Below are positions 1 through 12,957 of a DNA stretch of 64,000 nt, piece by piece (the stretch's first letter is position 1; each line of letters opens with the position of its first letter). The notes below the pieces were generated by a model. The model was given only the letters and a program-made list of their open reading frames with translations. It was not told the DNA's origin and did not search any database. The DNA comes from Antedon mediterranea (Eukaryota; Echinodermata; Crinoidea; Comatulida; Antedonidae). The position numbers and the translations under genes are program-made. The stretch covers positions 38,496,501 to 38,560,500 of the forward strand of contig NC_092672.1 of the NCBI RefSeq assembly GCF_964355755.1, written 5' to 3'.

Positions 1-1670
1 TGATTGGTCAAATGGAAATAATGCGTTGCGCGTATTCATCAAAAGATAGTTCTGGTCGAGTTTTGGCGTGTATTGATCATACTGCCACCACCAATTTGTC
101 TAAATGCTGCTATCTTGTAGGCGCGCCTATCGATGGTAAATGATGTGTTACATTATTGATTGATTTGAAGGCCAGTCATAAGTGCCTGTATTACAAATAT
201 TAATTGTATTCCAATGTGTTCTTGTTACGTAAACGGAGGCCGAAAGCAGCAAGCGCAACATAAATGGCGAAATCTTTCGTTAGGCCTATACAGGATTACA
301 CAATCAGGTAAAAGAAAACCTGTTGTGGTCCGGTCTTGAATACAACAAAATCAGGGGGAAAATTTTTGTGGGGGAAAAATGAGATCTTTTAATTTATATT
401 GAAAAGTTTTCCGACAAATGTTCATAACAATGAGGCTCTGTCCGTAGACATCAACGCAACGAGAGATCACAAAGCAAAATCTAATCTATTTTTTACTTTC
501 AATATACAAATATATACGAGTCTAGGGATATAAAAAAGACTTCAGCGCTCCAGCTCAAATAACATAAGTTTCATAACAAAGTATATTCTACAATAGTATT
601 TTATTTATCTTCTGTCGCCGAGAAAATTTGATAAATAAAAACATAGATATCTGTCAATTTCGTTTTGAAAATGTTGTTTAGTTACATAATATCAAGGTGT
701 AATGCTTTATGTAGGCCTATCTGTGCCATTTCTTACACCACCAGGAATGTAGCTTGACGGTGCATGTAGGCCTACAAAATGCGTCCACTTTCATAATATA
801 AATTGTTTTTCTTTAATTTTCCAAAGAAAACATGTATAAATGTCTATTTAAATACGAAATCTTTGGTAGTGCCTAAAATATATTTACGACCTAATTCGAA
901 AGTTGAAAAGGAATTAAAAGAAAGCGTTTAACAGAAGTGTTTATTTGTATCAGATAGAAAGGCGACAAAAAATTACTAATTTGATCACGATATTGTGTAT
1001 ACAATACCTTGAGAAAGACAACACATAGGCCTATAAAAGCCGAGTAACGTGAAACGAATATCGAGGTATCGCTGTATTGTGTTTCAATCGTATTGTTATA
1101 ATACCTCGACCAAGTGCTATATGAAAAATGTATATGAAAAAAGTATCTTATGAAAAATACATGTGACTCCGCAATGTCTGCCTAGCAGGTTTTAAGAGCC
1201 GTTAGGCTGTTTGGACAAGCCACTACTTTGAGATTGTAACACATCATTGGTGAAATGAGCCAATCCTAAGGTCAAAGTTCGTGGGTTTTCACGGTATGGG
1301 GGTGTTGTCTTTTCTCTAATTGGTGGTCATTATTATATTATAATATTGTGGCCATATCTGTGGGTATTATAGTTTTTCGCGGCTGGTGACCTCACCTGTA
1401 GCTAGTTTCTTTAAGTGACAGATTTGATGCTGCCGAGGGGTAAGTAGTTGCTGACACAGGTAAATCAAACCGTAGGTTCATGAGAACTAAACTTAAGCCT
1501 ATGTATATCTTAATTCTTCTCGGCTTTGAGCATATGGAATACCATGTAACCCCTGTTTCACACGGCAACATAAGAGCATGTGAAAGTTTCTAGTTACGGC
1601 ATACTCCAGTAAACAAAGCAGTGCAGGTGTTTATTGTCGCATACGTTTGTGCTTGCGTCGTTAAAAAAAT
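1..1670. other. AT-rich intergenic DNA, no gene seen
   Basis: No open frame with splice signals or recognisable motif was found on either strand. TAGGCCTA-type palindromes recur (about 283, 711, 765 and 1027). The stretch ends at a palindromic MITE. Confidence 0.5.
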
Positions 1671-1807
1671 TAACGCAAGGACGTACGCGCAACGCAAGCG
1701 AGTTGACCAATGACACTCCACTGTTCGAATAATCCAACGCTTGTGGTTGGTCAATTCACTTAGGTTGCGTTACGTCTTTGCGTTGCGTTGCTAGTAGGTA
1801 ACCAAGC
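1671..1807. mobile_element. Palindromic MITE, family B (diverged copy)
   Basis: An imperfect inverted repeat. One arm reads AACGCAAGGACGTACGCGCA then GTTGACCAATGACA; the other carries its complement (TTGGTCAATT, then GTTACGTCTTTGCGTTGCG) and ends GTAACCAAGC. The same arrangement recurs near 9.4, 19.1, 43.8, 44.1 and 48.5 kb, which marks a dispersed non-autonomous inverted-repeat element. No coding capacity. Confidence 0.65.
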
Positions 1808-2708
1808 ATTAAAGAAGCTGCTCTGTGGCAATTCACTAATTCATGTTTTCAGACGATCCATTTTTGCATTCGAATTAAATAATATTTTTTTTTAGTTTAA
1901 TGTATTGAAAACAAAACATTATTATCTTTTCATCGTCGTTTTCTGAGTCTTTTAGAGTAAGTTGTGTTCCCAAAATTTACCTGCGTGTTATGTGTGACCT
2001 TCTTATTACAAACATGATTGGTTAATTATCAACTATAGGCCTACATTGTACAAATCTATCAGTTAGTTATTAAAATACTTAGGCAGTAAAACATGTTGAT
2101 ACTTAAAAATGATAAGAACACCTATATCTTTCAAATTAATGTGCTCTAATCGTGTCTATTTAAACTCAGCAGGATCACACTTTGAGGTAAATTTTCGGCA
2201 CGGCATTGATAGTAGTTCGCGGTTAAATAGCCTGGAGATGATAAGGTTATATAGCCTGAAGATGTTAATATAAACTTTCGAAGGTGAATAAAATATGTAA
2301 TCATATCACTTGTTTAGCATCTCTTATGAGCACTAGCGATGGTCAGCGTCTCCAACGACTCACATGAGACGTTATTGAAGGGCGGCCTAAAATGTAATTG
2401 ATCCTAGGCCTAGGGGAGTCAAAGTTATCGTTCAGTATCAGAAAAAAACGACTCAAGACCAGATTATAATTTTGTAAGGCAAATTTAAATTCATAATAAA
2501 AACTTAGAATCTGTTGTAAATCTGTATAACAGTATAATTCCAATTCAACGTTCTATAAAAACAATGCAAAAATGGTTATAAAGAAACAACAAATGTGTCG
2601 TAATAAGTGTGACGTCATCCATTATTATAAAGTATAAAATATGGAATAATCCCTAATGACATTGGCAATTTGGACAACTACAATTAGAAGGCAATGTATT
2701 TTAAACAA
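1808..2708. other. AT-rich intergenic DNA, no gene seen
   Basis: Only short incidental open frames with no homology that I recognise and no splice support. TAGGCCTA-type motifs at about 2037 and 2405. Confidence 0.5.
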
Positions 2709-4343
2709 GACTTTAATTTAAATGGCTGATGATGTCATAGTGTGCGCTACAACACCGTTTATTTTTCAACAACGATGAAGACGTAGATTAAGTGCACATG
2801 ACTTTATTTTAAAGGGCTGATGATGTCATAGTGTGCGCTACAACACCGTTTATTTTTCGACAATGATGAAGACGTAGATTAAGTGCACATGACTTTAATT
2901 TAAAGGGCTGATGATGTCATAGTGTGCGCTACAACACCGTTTATTTTTCTACAACGATGAAGACGTAGATTAAGGGCCTGTTTCTGCTGAGCAGAAATAA
3001 TCGATTATTAACCGTTTATTTTTTTAATCGATTATTTTTGGGCAGCAGAAACGGCGCAAAATAAAATAACCGATTAAAAATAACCGATTAAAAACACTCA
3101 ATCCATTGCGTGTTTTAATCGATTATTTCTTGTTTTAACCGATTATTGCGGAGCAGTTTTGAGCTGCAACACATCACTTTGACCTCTAGAGTATGACAAA
3201 CTTATTCACGTCACAAAGCATGCTGTTTATTTGCGCGATATCGACGACGATCAGCAAAACCACGATCGCGATGTAGGGTAGACCGAATAACAATCAAATG
3301 TTAAACATTTGATTTTTATTATTTTGTGGGGGAGAATTATACCGAGAGACTCCGGGATTCTGTGTTACAAGTACACCCGTTACATACCACCAGTTCAGGC
3401 TAACGATGTTTTACATGTCATTTGTTAGGCCTGTTGTCTGTTGACTTGTTTCGGTAGAAATATATAGCCTCTAGGCTAGGCCCTAGCAGGCCGAAGGTAG
3501 AACCAACGAACGGCGAAACGAACTTTTTTCGCCGACGTGTCCTTATTAATATAACATCATTATTCTGTTGTATGTGGTACGGTAGTAGGCCTAGATGTTT
3601 ATTTTACAAATAATATAGCTTTACGTAAGAGTAATTTTTAATCGTAGGTCTACATGTGAGAGTTTTAGGCAGCGATAGGATGTAAACAAACCAACTCTCA
3701 TCGGCCTTTCATAACTTGAACTGCGCTGTGGGGGAATGATGACGTGATTTTAAAAACCGATTACCTGAATAACCGATTAAAGTCGTAGCAATTTTCAATT
3801 GCAACGCGATTATTTTTGTGGTTTGCGGTGACTGGAAAAAAATCGATTATTTTTATTTTTTCAGCAGAAACAGACCCCAAGTGCACATGACTTTAATTTA
3901 AAGGGCTGATGATGTCATAGTGTGCGCTACAACACCGTTTATTTTTCGACAACGATGAAGACGTAGATTAAGTGCACATGACTTTAATTTAAAGGGCTGA
4001 TGATGTCATAGTGTGCGCTACAACACCGTTTATTTTTCGACAACGATGAAGACGTAGATTAAGTGCACATGACTTTAATTTAAAGGGCTGATGATGTCAT
4101 AGTGTGCGCTACAACACCGTTTATTTTTCGACAACGATGAAGACGTAGATTAAGTGCACATGACTTTAATTTAAAGGGCTGATGATGTCATAGTGTGCGC
4201 TACAACACCGTTTATTTTTCGACAACGATGAAGACGTAGATTAAGTGCACATGACTTTAATTTAAAGGGCTGATGATGTCATAGTGTGCGCTACAACACC
4301 GTTTATTTTTCGACAACGATGAAGACGTAGATTAAGTGCACAT
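2709..4343. repeat. 91-bp tandem repeat, 8 copies, split by a transposon
   Basis: Units start at 2709, 2800 and 2891, then after an insertion at 3889, 3980, 4071, 4162 and 4253: an exact 91-bp spacing. Each unit contains GCTGATGATGTCATAGTGTG (with the CRE-like TGATGTCA) and GATGAAGACGTAGATTAAG. The last three to five units are almost identical, so this part of the array is recently homogenised. No gene is associated. Confidence 0.95.
2974..3877. mobile_element. Non-autonomous DNA transposon, PIF/Harbinger-like
   Basis: A 904-bp segment interrupts the third 91-bp repeat unit exactly within GATTAAGTGCAC. Its ends are inverted: left GGGCCTGTTTCTGCTGAG, right CAGCAGAAACAGACCC, followed inward by ATAATCGATT. 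Flanks are TAA on the left and CAA on the right, consistent with a 3-bp target duplication with one change. GGGCCTGTTT-type ends and a TAA target are typical of PIF/Harbinger. No transposase frame is visible, so it is non-autonomous. The interior holds many AATCGATTATT and AACCGATTA inverted motifs. Confidence 0.75.
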
Positions 4344-4460
4344 GACTTTATTTTGATTTATTCTTTTCTAGTGAAACGTAAAAAGGGAGCACTGAGGAGA
4401 GACAAGAGGTGTCACAAATAACTATCGCCAAAGGGCGTGTTTCTCTAACTCCAGACAAAC
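4344..4460. mobile_element. Dispersed repeat fragment (GAGCACTGAGGAGAGACAA family)
   Basis: Shares GAGCACTGAGGAGAGACAA and ACTATCGCCAAAGGGCGTGT with 47500-47600, with similar T-rich flanking sequence. This looks like the 3' end of a retroelement (LINE or SINE tail), but no coding part is attached. Confidence 0.5.
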
Positions 4461-7400
4461 AATACAAGCAAAATAAAATAAAGAATTACAAAAATAAAAG
4501 AATTCCACGTTCATTTACAGGATAAACTCACTTAGGAATAATTTGAAATATAGGGGCACAATCTCTATTCACAGATACACATTTTTTGTTAAGTTGTAGG
4601 CCTACAACAGGATTTGGATCAGTCGGCATGTAATGCAACTTGAAGAAAAACTACTCGACTCAAATCTGAAGTATCCCTATAATAAACGCCGCTGGCTCAT
4701 ATGGACTGCTTACAACACAAGATATTCAAATATTTAAAACTAAACATTCTTTTGGGCTTCAATAAACCATAAACAAATAGAAAACTGTCTACAAAAGCGT
4801 GATTACGCATGTCCAAAACCTGAATGTCAGCTCATCTTTCACGAGAGGAACTTTGTCGGCGGAATCTTACGTTTTCAATGTAATCGAAAGTCAGAATAAA
4901 GAAACAATAATCATACCAGTGCGGCGGTACAATCAATCCGATTGTTATCCAGGATATTGTAAACTGATCGTCTCAGGCCGTTGTTATTTCGTAAATTATC
5001 ATTGAAAATGAACTATTTACTTATGAGTGGACATGGATTTGAGCACTGCTGTGTTGTCAAGGATAAACATTACGCGTATTAAACTTGAGTGAGAATCATA
5101 ATACAATGTTTGTTTCGTCTGCAATCAACAGACAACGAGCACACATTCATAGATCACGACATGAAAATACAACAAAGCTTATAGATCAAAGAAAGTTTGG
5201 GTTTCGACTAATAATATTATATTGTACCAAATCAAAACATTTTGTTGGTGGTTTTGTGTCTCTACTGTCGGCGTAGAGGTAATACGGTAGTCTAGGCGCA
5301 TATGCATACATTAGTTATAAACGCGCTAAATGAATGTGTAACATTAACAATAAAAGTACAACGGTGGTAGCGAGTGGGATTATGGGATTAATATGAGAAG
5401 TGGTACGATATTGCAACAAAAATGAATGGAACGCACCGGCCTGCGTACTCGCGTAAGATTACACCGTATTTAGTTTTTGCGCAAACTCTACAGACTGGGT
5501 TTTAAATGCTGATCGCAAGTAAGTTGACCTATCACAATCGGCGGCACTTACCCAATTAAAAATCAGTGAGCCGTCACTTGTGATAGGTTGAATACGTAAA
5601 ACGCAGCTACGCGCGCGTATTGACGCAGAGTCGTCGGGAAAGACGAACACATCTACACACCATGTAGTAAAATACTTAACCTGTCTGAAAAACATCAAGA
5701 CTTCACTAACTGTATGTATTGACATCGGAATGTATAGGCCTGCAGTTACCGCAGATATGAACATATGCTAGTCGATGTTCGTTAACGGTTTGCAAGTAAA
5801 GAAAATCAGAAGTTAGGTTGCAATTTAAAATTCATACTTATTCTAAAATCAGTAACCAAATTTCCAAAAATTTCGTTTTGTTCAGAAATCCCAAATTAGA
5901 GGAATACATCTAAGAAATAGTATTGTTTTGTTTGAATTAATTATAATATTTTCTTTTCTTTTTTTGTTTTGTTCACCATTATTTGTAAACGTTTTGTTGG
6001 CTTCTCTTGTGTTTCCCATGTTCCTTAGCATGATGGGTTGGGTTAAAAATATAACATTCTTTGTTCATTCACATTAATCTAATTGAGAATTTGCTGAACC
6101 AGTTTAAAAAACATAAAATGCCAAAATTGGTTATATGGAAAATACTGTAACAAATAATATCAAATTCTAGAATCATGGGTTTTTTTTAAACGATAAGCTA
6201 CATTCCAGGTTTTCGATTAATTTCGAATGATGAAATATAAATGGACGACATAAGGGACAATGAGTTGCATTAATTGTGTTGTCGTAATTAGACATTCAAC
6301 AATTATAATACAACTTTCTCATACTTTGATAATATTTATGCCAAAACGATTACTAAATACAAATATTACAACGAACAATGTTACAATACAGATAGTTATT
6401 AATATGTAAATGTACATGATAGATAGATCTAATTGAAGCTTGCTTTGGGATAACAATCATTTTTAACTAACGCTCATGGCTAACATTTTGAACGACAGGG
6501 CAATTTTTAAGTCACCATTTAATTAGATGTTATTCCCTAAAGTCTTAGTTTAATTAAAGTATCTTAATTAGGTACTTAACTGGTAAATGCTGACGGATTC
6601 ATTCTGTTTCGATTTTGGTTTCCTTAGAAACAAGTGTTTGTAAGCTGGGAACATTTGAATGTTAACACATTTCATAGTGTTAATGAGAAAACTCGAGCGA
6701 CAAATTCATCACAGGAGTGTGACAGCGTCGTGTCGATGTCGCGACCCCGTCAACAAAAGTCTTAGTGAACTGCTGTCGTATACAGTATACCGTATATGTT
6801 CTATGACCGAATTATTATATTGAATGTGCTAAAAAGTTTAACTTAACATAACAATATTATGTAGGCCTAGTATTATTTGTTCTGAATGTACAGATGGATT
6901 TTTAAAAATGTCTATTTTCGTTCTTTTTCGTTATTTCAAACAAGCAATATATCGAATGAAATCATTAGTTTGCAATGAAACAATGTTCAATAAGTAAATA
7001 AAAAAAAAAATGAAATTTTAGATACAAATTCTTAAAGAAACAAACAAAAATTTCAAGGAACTGATTCACGAAAAGTTATTTTCTTTCGGTAAACGTGTGT
7101 TAAAAGATTTACAATGTATGGGACGCCGAAATAGTCTAAATGCTGTAAACCTGGTTTGACTATCGGGGTAGACGTGTCGCATTAGCTTTTTCAACGTTTA
7201 CCTTGACTGTGCATGAGTTGGCAGTTTGTGTGTTACCATTTCATATTTAATGACTGTCGATGTTGTTTATTACATTATACAATCTTTTGAATTCATCATT
7301 TTAAGCAATAAACCTAAGGACGATAATGAATGCCTTATTGATGGTGATTATTGCGACACTGTTTTATTAAAGTCGTGTATGGTATTAGACAAACAGCCTA

Positions 7401-9380
7401 TTTACTTTATTCCATCGGCTTACACAATAATCAATGGCATATATTTATATCAAAATTTAAGCCCATCTTTGTCAACCTTCAGCAGACAAGCTCGTAAGCG
7501 ATCAAAGTGATGTACGCCTAAGACAGGTGCGTGTGGTGGCTTCGAAGTGGCGGCTCAATGCACTACCGCTTCGATGCTACAAGAATATATTGAATACGGC
7601 ATCCGGCAGGGAATTGTACTTTTGCTACGAAAATATCTCATCATTTCTTTTTAGTAATCTATGGACTTACGCATGGTTGCCGATGAAACAAACACGGCAC
7701 CTGCGCGAAAATAAACAGATAGCGATCCGCGAGTTGATGGCCGTGGGGACTCGCGTTGCTCATGCCTTCGCATGAACCCACGCGGAAAAGTCACATAAAT
7801 CCTACGGAAGTCAGTTATTCGCAACAGCCTCGAAGTAATATTATCTAAAGAATGACACTAGGAATCATTCACTTTCTAGCCATGTGTGAACTGCCCTCGG
7901 CTAAAAGAAAGCTGATATTCTAGCCTGTAGACATCGAGGCTTGCATTTCTGGCAAAATGTACCTCTTTGGGCATTCCGGGACCAGTCGAGCGGAAGGCAC
8001 GATAAAAACACTTACCACAATACGAAGCCATCGTAGACATATACATTACAACTGTTTGAAAAATATACGTAATATAGTTTTTTAAATATTACCATTTAAA
8101 CTGTCATTTACTAAAATATCACAATATATAGTTGGATTTAATTTTTTTTTAACAGTTTCATCAAGTTATCCATCTTTTAAATAGTGCGTTTTAGGCCCCT
8201 GCCTTTTTGTCTTCAAAACGTCGAAAAAGTTTAATTTATGTATGAATATATTTAGTTGCCTGCTATATACGCGCCTGATTAACTATATAGAAGATCTACA
8301 CTGAAATCCATTGAGTATGTATGGTACGCCAATACCGCATTAGTAATGCTATTAATTTTAATACGATCATTTACAAAATTTGACTTTTGTTTATGAAGTT
8401 AAGTCAATGATGAATCTGTCCTTTGTATCAATTACATACGATTACGTCTAACAGCAAATGGTTTTTCTTTGTGGGAGGACCAATTCTTACGGTTGAAAAG
8501 ACATAGGAAATATGACCTGCTTGCGAAGCTAGTATAATCATTCCCCCAGTGACGTCATACCAGACTTACAAATGTAAACTTATCACAATTTTTGAAACAA
8601 TGACAAAAATCAAAGACACAAGTGAAACGCTCTAGAGAGTATCGCAGATGGGATCCAGTGTGGATAAATTGACTGCGTCGATTTCTTCCACCAGGGAGCT
8701 GAAAAGGCCAACCAAGCTAACATAGTATAAACATACTCAATAGAATGTTTAATATCATAAGAAGTAGTTGTAAATATCAACAGACATTCGCCTCAAGTTT
8801 GTCAACACGAACATGTTGCAGAATGACTAGCTAACAGATGCTGACTGAAACAAAGACGATAAGGCCGCCGACGGCTCATTTCGCCCATTAAGTATTGACA
8901 CAACGCGTAGAGTGTTGCTAAGTACCACGGCGGTTCCCGCGGGCGTACTGCGCACTGCAGGAGGACAAGTCGGAGCCCTCAGTGTTGAGGTCGATAAGGT
9001 GTTATACACGCCACTAAATAGCTACTATGTCAGTAACGAAGCAAAACAGCGTCTAATTGTACGCCCCGTTGCTGTGAATGGAAATTAAATTGGCAAATTA
9101 CTGCTTTATTGAAATATAATATTTGCGAATGTATAAACTGATAATAGTCAGGTTTAACACATCTTGCAGCCAACGATACGCATGCATTTACAGTTGTTCT
9201 TGGGAAGATATTTACAAACTATCCACAATAAATCTAAATTATAAACCAAAGTACCAGTCAGCCTATACCGATAAGACATGTCAACAGAAGAATATTAAAT
9301 CAAAATATTAATAACATCATTATACCATCAACTCAAATCGATCGCGAACACACTTCAAGCACCTCCTCATTTGAATCTTG
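4461..9380. other. Intergenic DNA; no supportable gene
   Basis: AT-rich with short open frames only. A possible diverged inverted repeat lies at about 5520-5600 (GACCTATCACAA and TTGTGATAGGTT). Two patches with higher GC, 7480-7800 and 8630-9080, contain open stretches. On the plus strand 8849-9088 is open for about 75 codons from NKDD to VNGN; 8649-8729 could encode MGSSVDKL onward. I do not recognise either, and no convincing splice pair joins them. Confidence 0.4.
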
Positions 9381-9491
9381 AAGCTCAGTTCCCACTAGGA
9401 CACACATTGACTAATCACAAGCGACGACGACGGATTCTGAGCCGTCACTTCTGATCTGTCAAATTACTTGCGTTGCGTCCTAGGAAACAAG
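9381..9491. mobile_element. Palindromic MITE, family B (short copy)
   Basis: Starts AAGCTCAGTTCCCACTAG and ends TTGCGTTGCGTCCTAGGAA, with ACTAATCACAAGCGA internally. The sequence matches the ends and core of the longer copies at 43816-43998 and 48545-48708. Confidence 0.6.
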
Positions 9492-9659
9492 ATTTATATT
9501 ATACTTCTCGTACCAGACGTTTAAAACAAGAGATCCATGCCAATGCGCAGACTGCGTTTAGCGCAGATTGCGTTTAGCGCAGTTAGCGTTTAGCTAGTTC
9601 TGAGCTTCATCACGAAAGCCAGTCATTACCAACAGTGGCTTACAACATATGGATTATGA

Positions 9660-9815
9660 GGGCGTGTGGCGCAGTGTGTGTTGGACGTTGGATTATTGAT
9701 CATGAGATAGTGGTTCGAATCCAACTCTCGTCGCATTGCTTGTATACTTAGGCTTAATACCTGCCTCTCTCCACCCAGGTGTAAAATGGGTACCCGATTA
9801 GTTTAGATCCGCTGA
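9660..9815 (+). mobile_element. tRNA-derived SINE
   Basis: A polymerase III type-2 promoter is visible. The A box is TGGCGCAGTGTG at 9667 and the B box is a perfect GGTTCGAATCC at 9712-9722, about 45 bases apart as in a tRNA. The acceptor stem does not close well, so this is not a functional tRNA gene. The unrelated body that follows, CACCCAGGTGTAAAATGGGT, is the sort of tail found on marine invertebrate tRNA-SINEs (recalled, not checked). Confidence 0.7.
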
Positions 9816-12140
9816 TTACTAGCTGCATTATGGGAGTATATTTCCATACCGGTTTGATACACAAAATGACCAGGGTAATAATGTGCAGCGCATCGAGAGC
9901 TAAGAATGAACTTATTATGTTGCTTTACCTTCTGCTGCAGTAAATTTAAAATGTTGCGGACGGCTGATGATAAACCTATCTGATTAAAAGTATGTAATTC
10001 AACGCACCGTAACGCGTAACACTTCGACGCGTAATATATCACTGGGCTACGTGCGCGTCAAAAAGACAGGACTAAACATATGCTGAAATTAACGTTTCTA
10101 ATTTATAAAGAAAATAAAATCGCCTGTTAGCACACCTTAAACGCTATCTGATCTAAGATAAACGATTTTTGCGCAAAAATAAAATCCTTAATGTGTTTGA
10201 AAAAGCACAACATGATGTGAACATTGGTAGCGGGGAACAGTATGACCCACTTTGCTATTGATACGACACACTTCTCAATACGTCAAAGATAAAGATCCGT
10301 GTTAAGAACACGCAGCTGAACCGCCTACGTCTTTCTGGGTTTGTCAACCATACGGCAACGGCCGCAATCAAACCACAACTAGAGCCCACTTTCGAAAAAA
10401 CACGTGTATCATACTAAAACCCATAATTATAAACAGTAGAACATAGGCTTACACATTGTATGTTTAAGACGCACTATTTTCGAGAAAAAAATACTGTGAT
10501 CTCAAGGACATCTTGCATATACGTCACAGACACATGAATTGCTAACAATTGTCTTTTGTTATTTTCATATATATAAAAAATAAATCATATCATTCAATGA
10601 TATAAGATATTACGAGACGTAATCTGTGATGGACATTTTTAAATCTTCGACACGTGTGCTGTAGGCAAATGCGCAGAAAAAGGATGTACGCAAACAGTAT
10701 TGTGGTAGGAAAAACTCTGAGTTTCTCTCTTTGGTATTTTCGTTATGTCTTCTTCATATATAAAACGAAACTCCACTTTTTCATAAGGTAGTGTATTATT
10801 TTTTAATAGAGCATTATTTATTCAAGTAATTGTAACACACGACATGCCTAGAATTCAATTTTAAAGATAATTTAATAAGTGTGGAAAGTTTATGAGGTAT
10901 ATTAATTTACTAAAATATACCAGTTTTTACTCAAGGTTTCTGATTCTGTATGTTAATGTCTAAAATTCGAGTTTACGAAAATTCCTTTATTATTATTATA
11001 TAATATATAAATTGGCACCTTCAAAAAATACATTTTCTTTTAAACTTAAACAAATTCTACTCCATAAATAACTAATAATAATAAAACAACATGTTTATTC
11101 TGGGTTTTCTGTGCTTCCATAGTATTTTATTATTATTAATTTGTCGTTGTCTTGCTTTACATGTTTGTTTGTCTTGTTTTGTTTCTGTTTGTTTAAACTC
11201 CAATATGATTACAATTTCTTAACTGGCTACCCGTCACAGGTTTTTTTGGAGGGAAACTTCCAAATGTTATTACTTTCTGGGTGTTGCCTCTTAATTATTT
11301 ATATTTAAATTTTTATTTTGTTTACTTTGAAATGATAAGAAATAAATGTTATTATGAATGAATGAATGTATATCATGTTTTGCTGTCTAAAACCCAAATT
11401 CCACCAGAGGAAAAAAACTTCCAATTAAAAAAAACGTTTGGCTCAAGCTTGAAGAGAGAAAGCAAATTTGCTTTAAGATAGTAAAACTGAAAAGTCTCCA
11501 TTTTTTTTAAACGCCTTTTATTTCATAAATCAGTAACACATTTTGCTCAAAATATTAAATATTGACCACTAAACACGATAGAATGTATACTGTATACACT
11601 ATACACTGTCTTTGTTTAAACACATAGATTACATCTTTACAAAACGAGGGAATAATTTCAAATTAAACATTTTAAATTTATACAACTCTGTAACCAATTC
11701 ATACAAAAGTCATTTTTTGCATTGTTTGGTTAAATATTCAATTGTCTGAATACGAATTGTACAATTTACATCATTAGCACACAGAACAAGGAAAACAATT
11801 GAACCGTTTTGCCTACAGGGTATGATCTAAGCGGTATATATTCGACGACAGTGTTGCTTCTTTTGTTGTTAAAACTTAAACAGATTTATATAGCGATGGA
11901 ATAAATTTCTATTGTCTGTCCTGACGTCATTTTGAAGTGAAATATGGCACTCAACGGACCAATAAAATTGCATAAATGATATTACTTTATTGTCAAAGGA
12001 TACTGTTAACATTTTTAAGTGAGAAAGTTCTACAAAAATAAAATAATAATTTTATTACAGGATTTTTAAGGTTCTTTTGAGAAAGAAACAAAAACAAATC
12101 TTATCATTACTATTCTGAGAACGAAAACTTAAATCATTTA
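9816..12140. other. AT-rich intergenic DNA, no gene seen
   Basis: Long A/T-rich stretch (very AT-rich from 10800 to 12100). No open frame with coding character. Confidence 0.5.
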
Positions 12141-12842
12141 AAGCTCTGTCTACACTATCAAACTTTAAGCTCTGTCTACACTATCAAACTTTAAGCTCTG
12201 TCCACACTATCAAACTTTAAGCTCTGTCTACACTATCAAACTTTAAGCTCTGTCTACACTATCAAACTTTAAGCTCTGTCTACACTATAAAACTTTAAGC
12301 TCTGTCTACACTATCAAACTTTAAGCTCTGTCTACACTATCAAACTTTAAGCTCTGTCTACACTATCAAACTTTAAGCTCTGTCCACACTATCAAACTTT
12401 AAGCTCTGTCTACACTATCAAACTTTAAGCTCTGTCTACACTATCAAACTTTAAGCTCTGTCTACACTATCAAACTTTAAGCTCTGTCTACACTATCAAA
12501 CTTTAAGCTCTGTCCACACTATCGAACTTTAAGCTCTGTCTACACTATCAAACTTTAAGCTCTGTCCACACTATCAAACTTTAAGCTCTGTCTACACTAT
12601 CAAACTTTAAGCTCTGTCTACACTATCAAACTTTAAGCTCTGTCTACACTATCAAACTTTAAGCTCTGGCCACACTATCAAACTTTAAGCTCTGTCTACA
12701 CTATCAAACTTTAAGCTCTGTCCACACTATCAAACTTTAAGCTCTGTCTACACTATCAAACTTTAAGCTCTGTCTACACTATCAAACTTTAAGCTCTGTC
12801 TACACTATCAAACTTTAAGCTCTGTCTACACTATCAAACTTT
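12141..12842. repeat. 26-bp minisatellite, 27 copies
   Basis: The unit begins AAGCTCTGTCTACACTATC and ends AAACTTT. 702 bp is exactly 27 units with no indels; the few variants are single substitutions (GTCCAC for GTCTAC, GGCC, ATCG). The unit equals the terminal inverted repeat of the MITE that continues to the right. Confidence 0.97.
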
Positions 12843-12957
12843 ATGTGACAAAAAAAATGTGATGTGCCCATATATAGAAATGATGATGTCATAATCACTA
12901 CCATATTTTGGCACATCACACTTTTTTTTGTCAAACTTTTGAGTGTAGACAGAGCTT
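12817..12957. mobile_element. MITE family A with one terminus amplified
   Basis: The left end is the last 26-bp unit followed by ATGTGACAAAAAAA. The right end is TTTTTTTTGTCAAACTTTT then GTGTAGACAGAGCTT, the inverted complement. The centre has GATGTGCCCATATATAG and ACCATATTTTGGCACATCAC, a second inverted pair. Related copies lie at 35721-35882, 47236-47367 and 52619-52801. No coding capacity. Confidence 0.85.

Noticed and set aside
5459-5764. Minus-strand frame of 101 codons
   Set aside because: It overlaps a diverged inverted repeat and has no domain or splice context; treated as chance.
9660-9735. Functional tRNA gene
   Set aside because: A and B boxes are present but the acceptor and anticodon stems do not pair properly; a SINE body follows.
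12141-12842. Regular repeats that could suggest a CRISPR array
   Set aside because: Units are contiguous without unique spacers, the DNA is a eukaryotic genome with introns, and the unit is a transposon terminus. The same applies to the 83-bp, 68-bp, 38-bp and 30-bp arrays.
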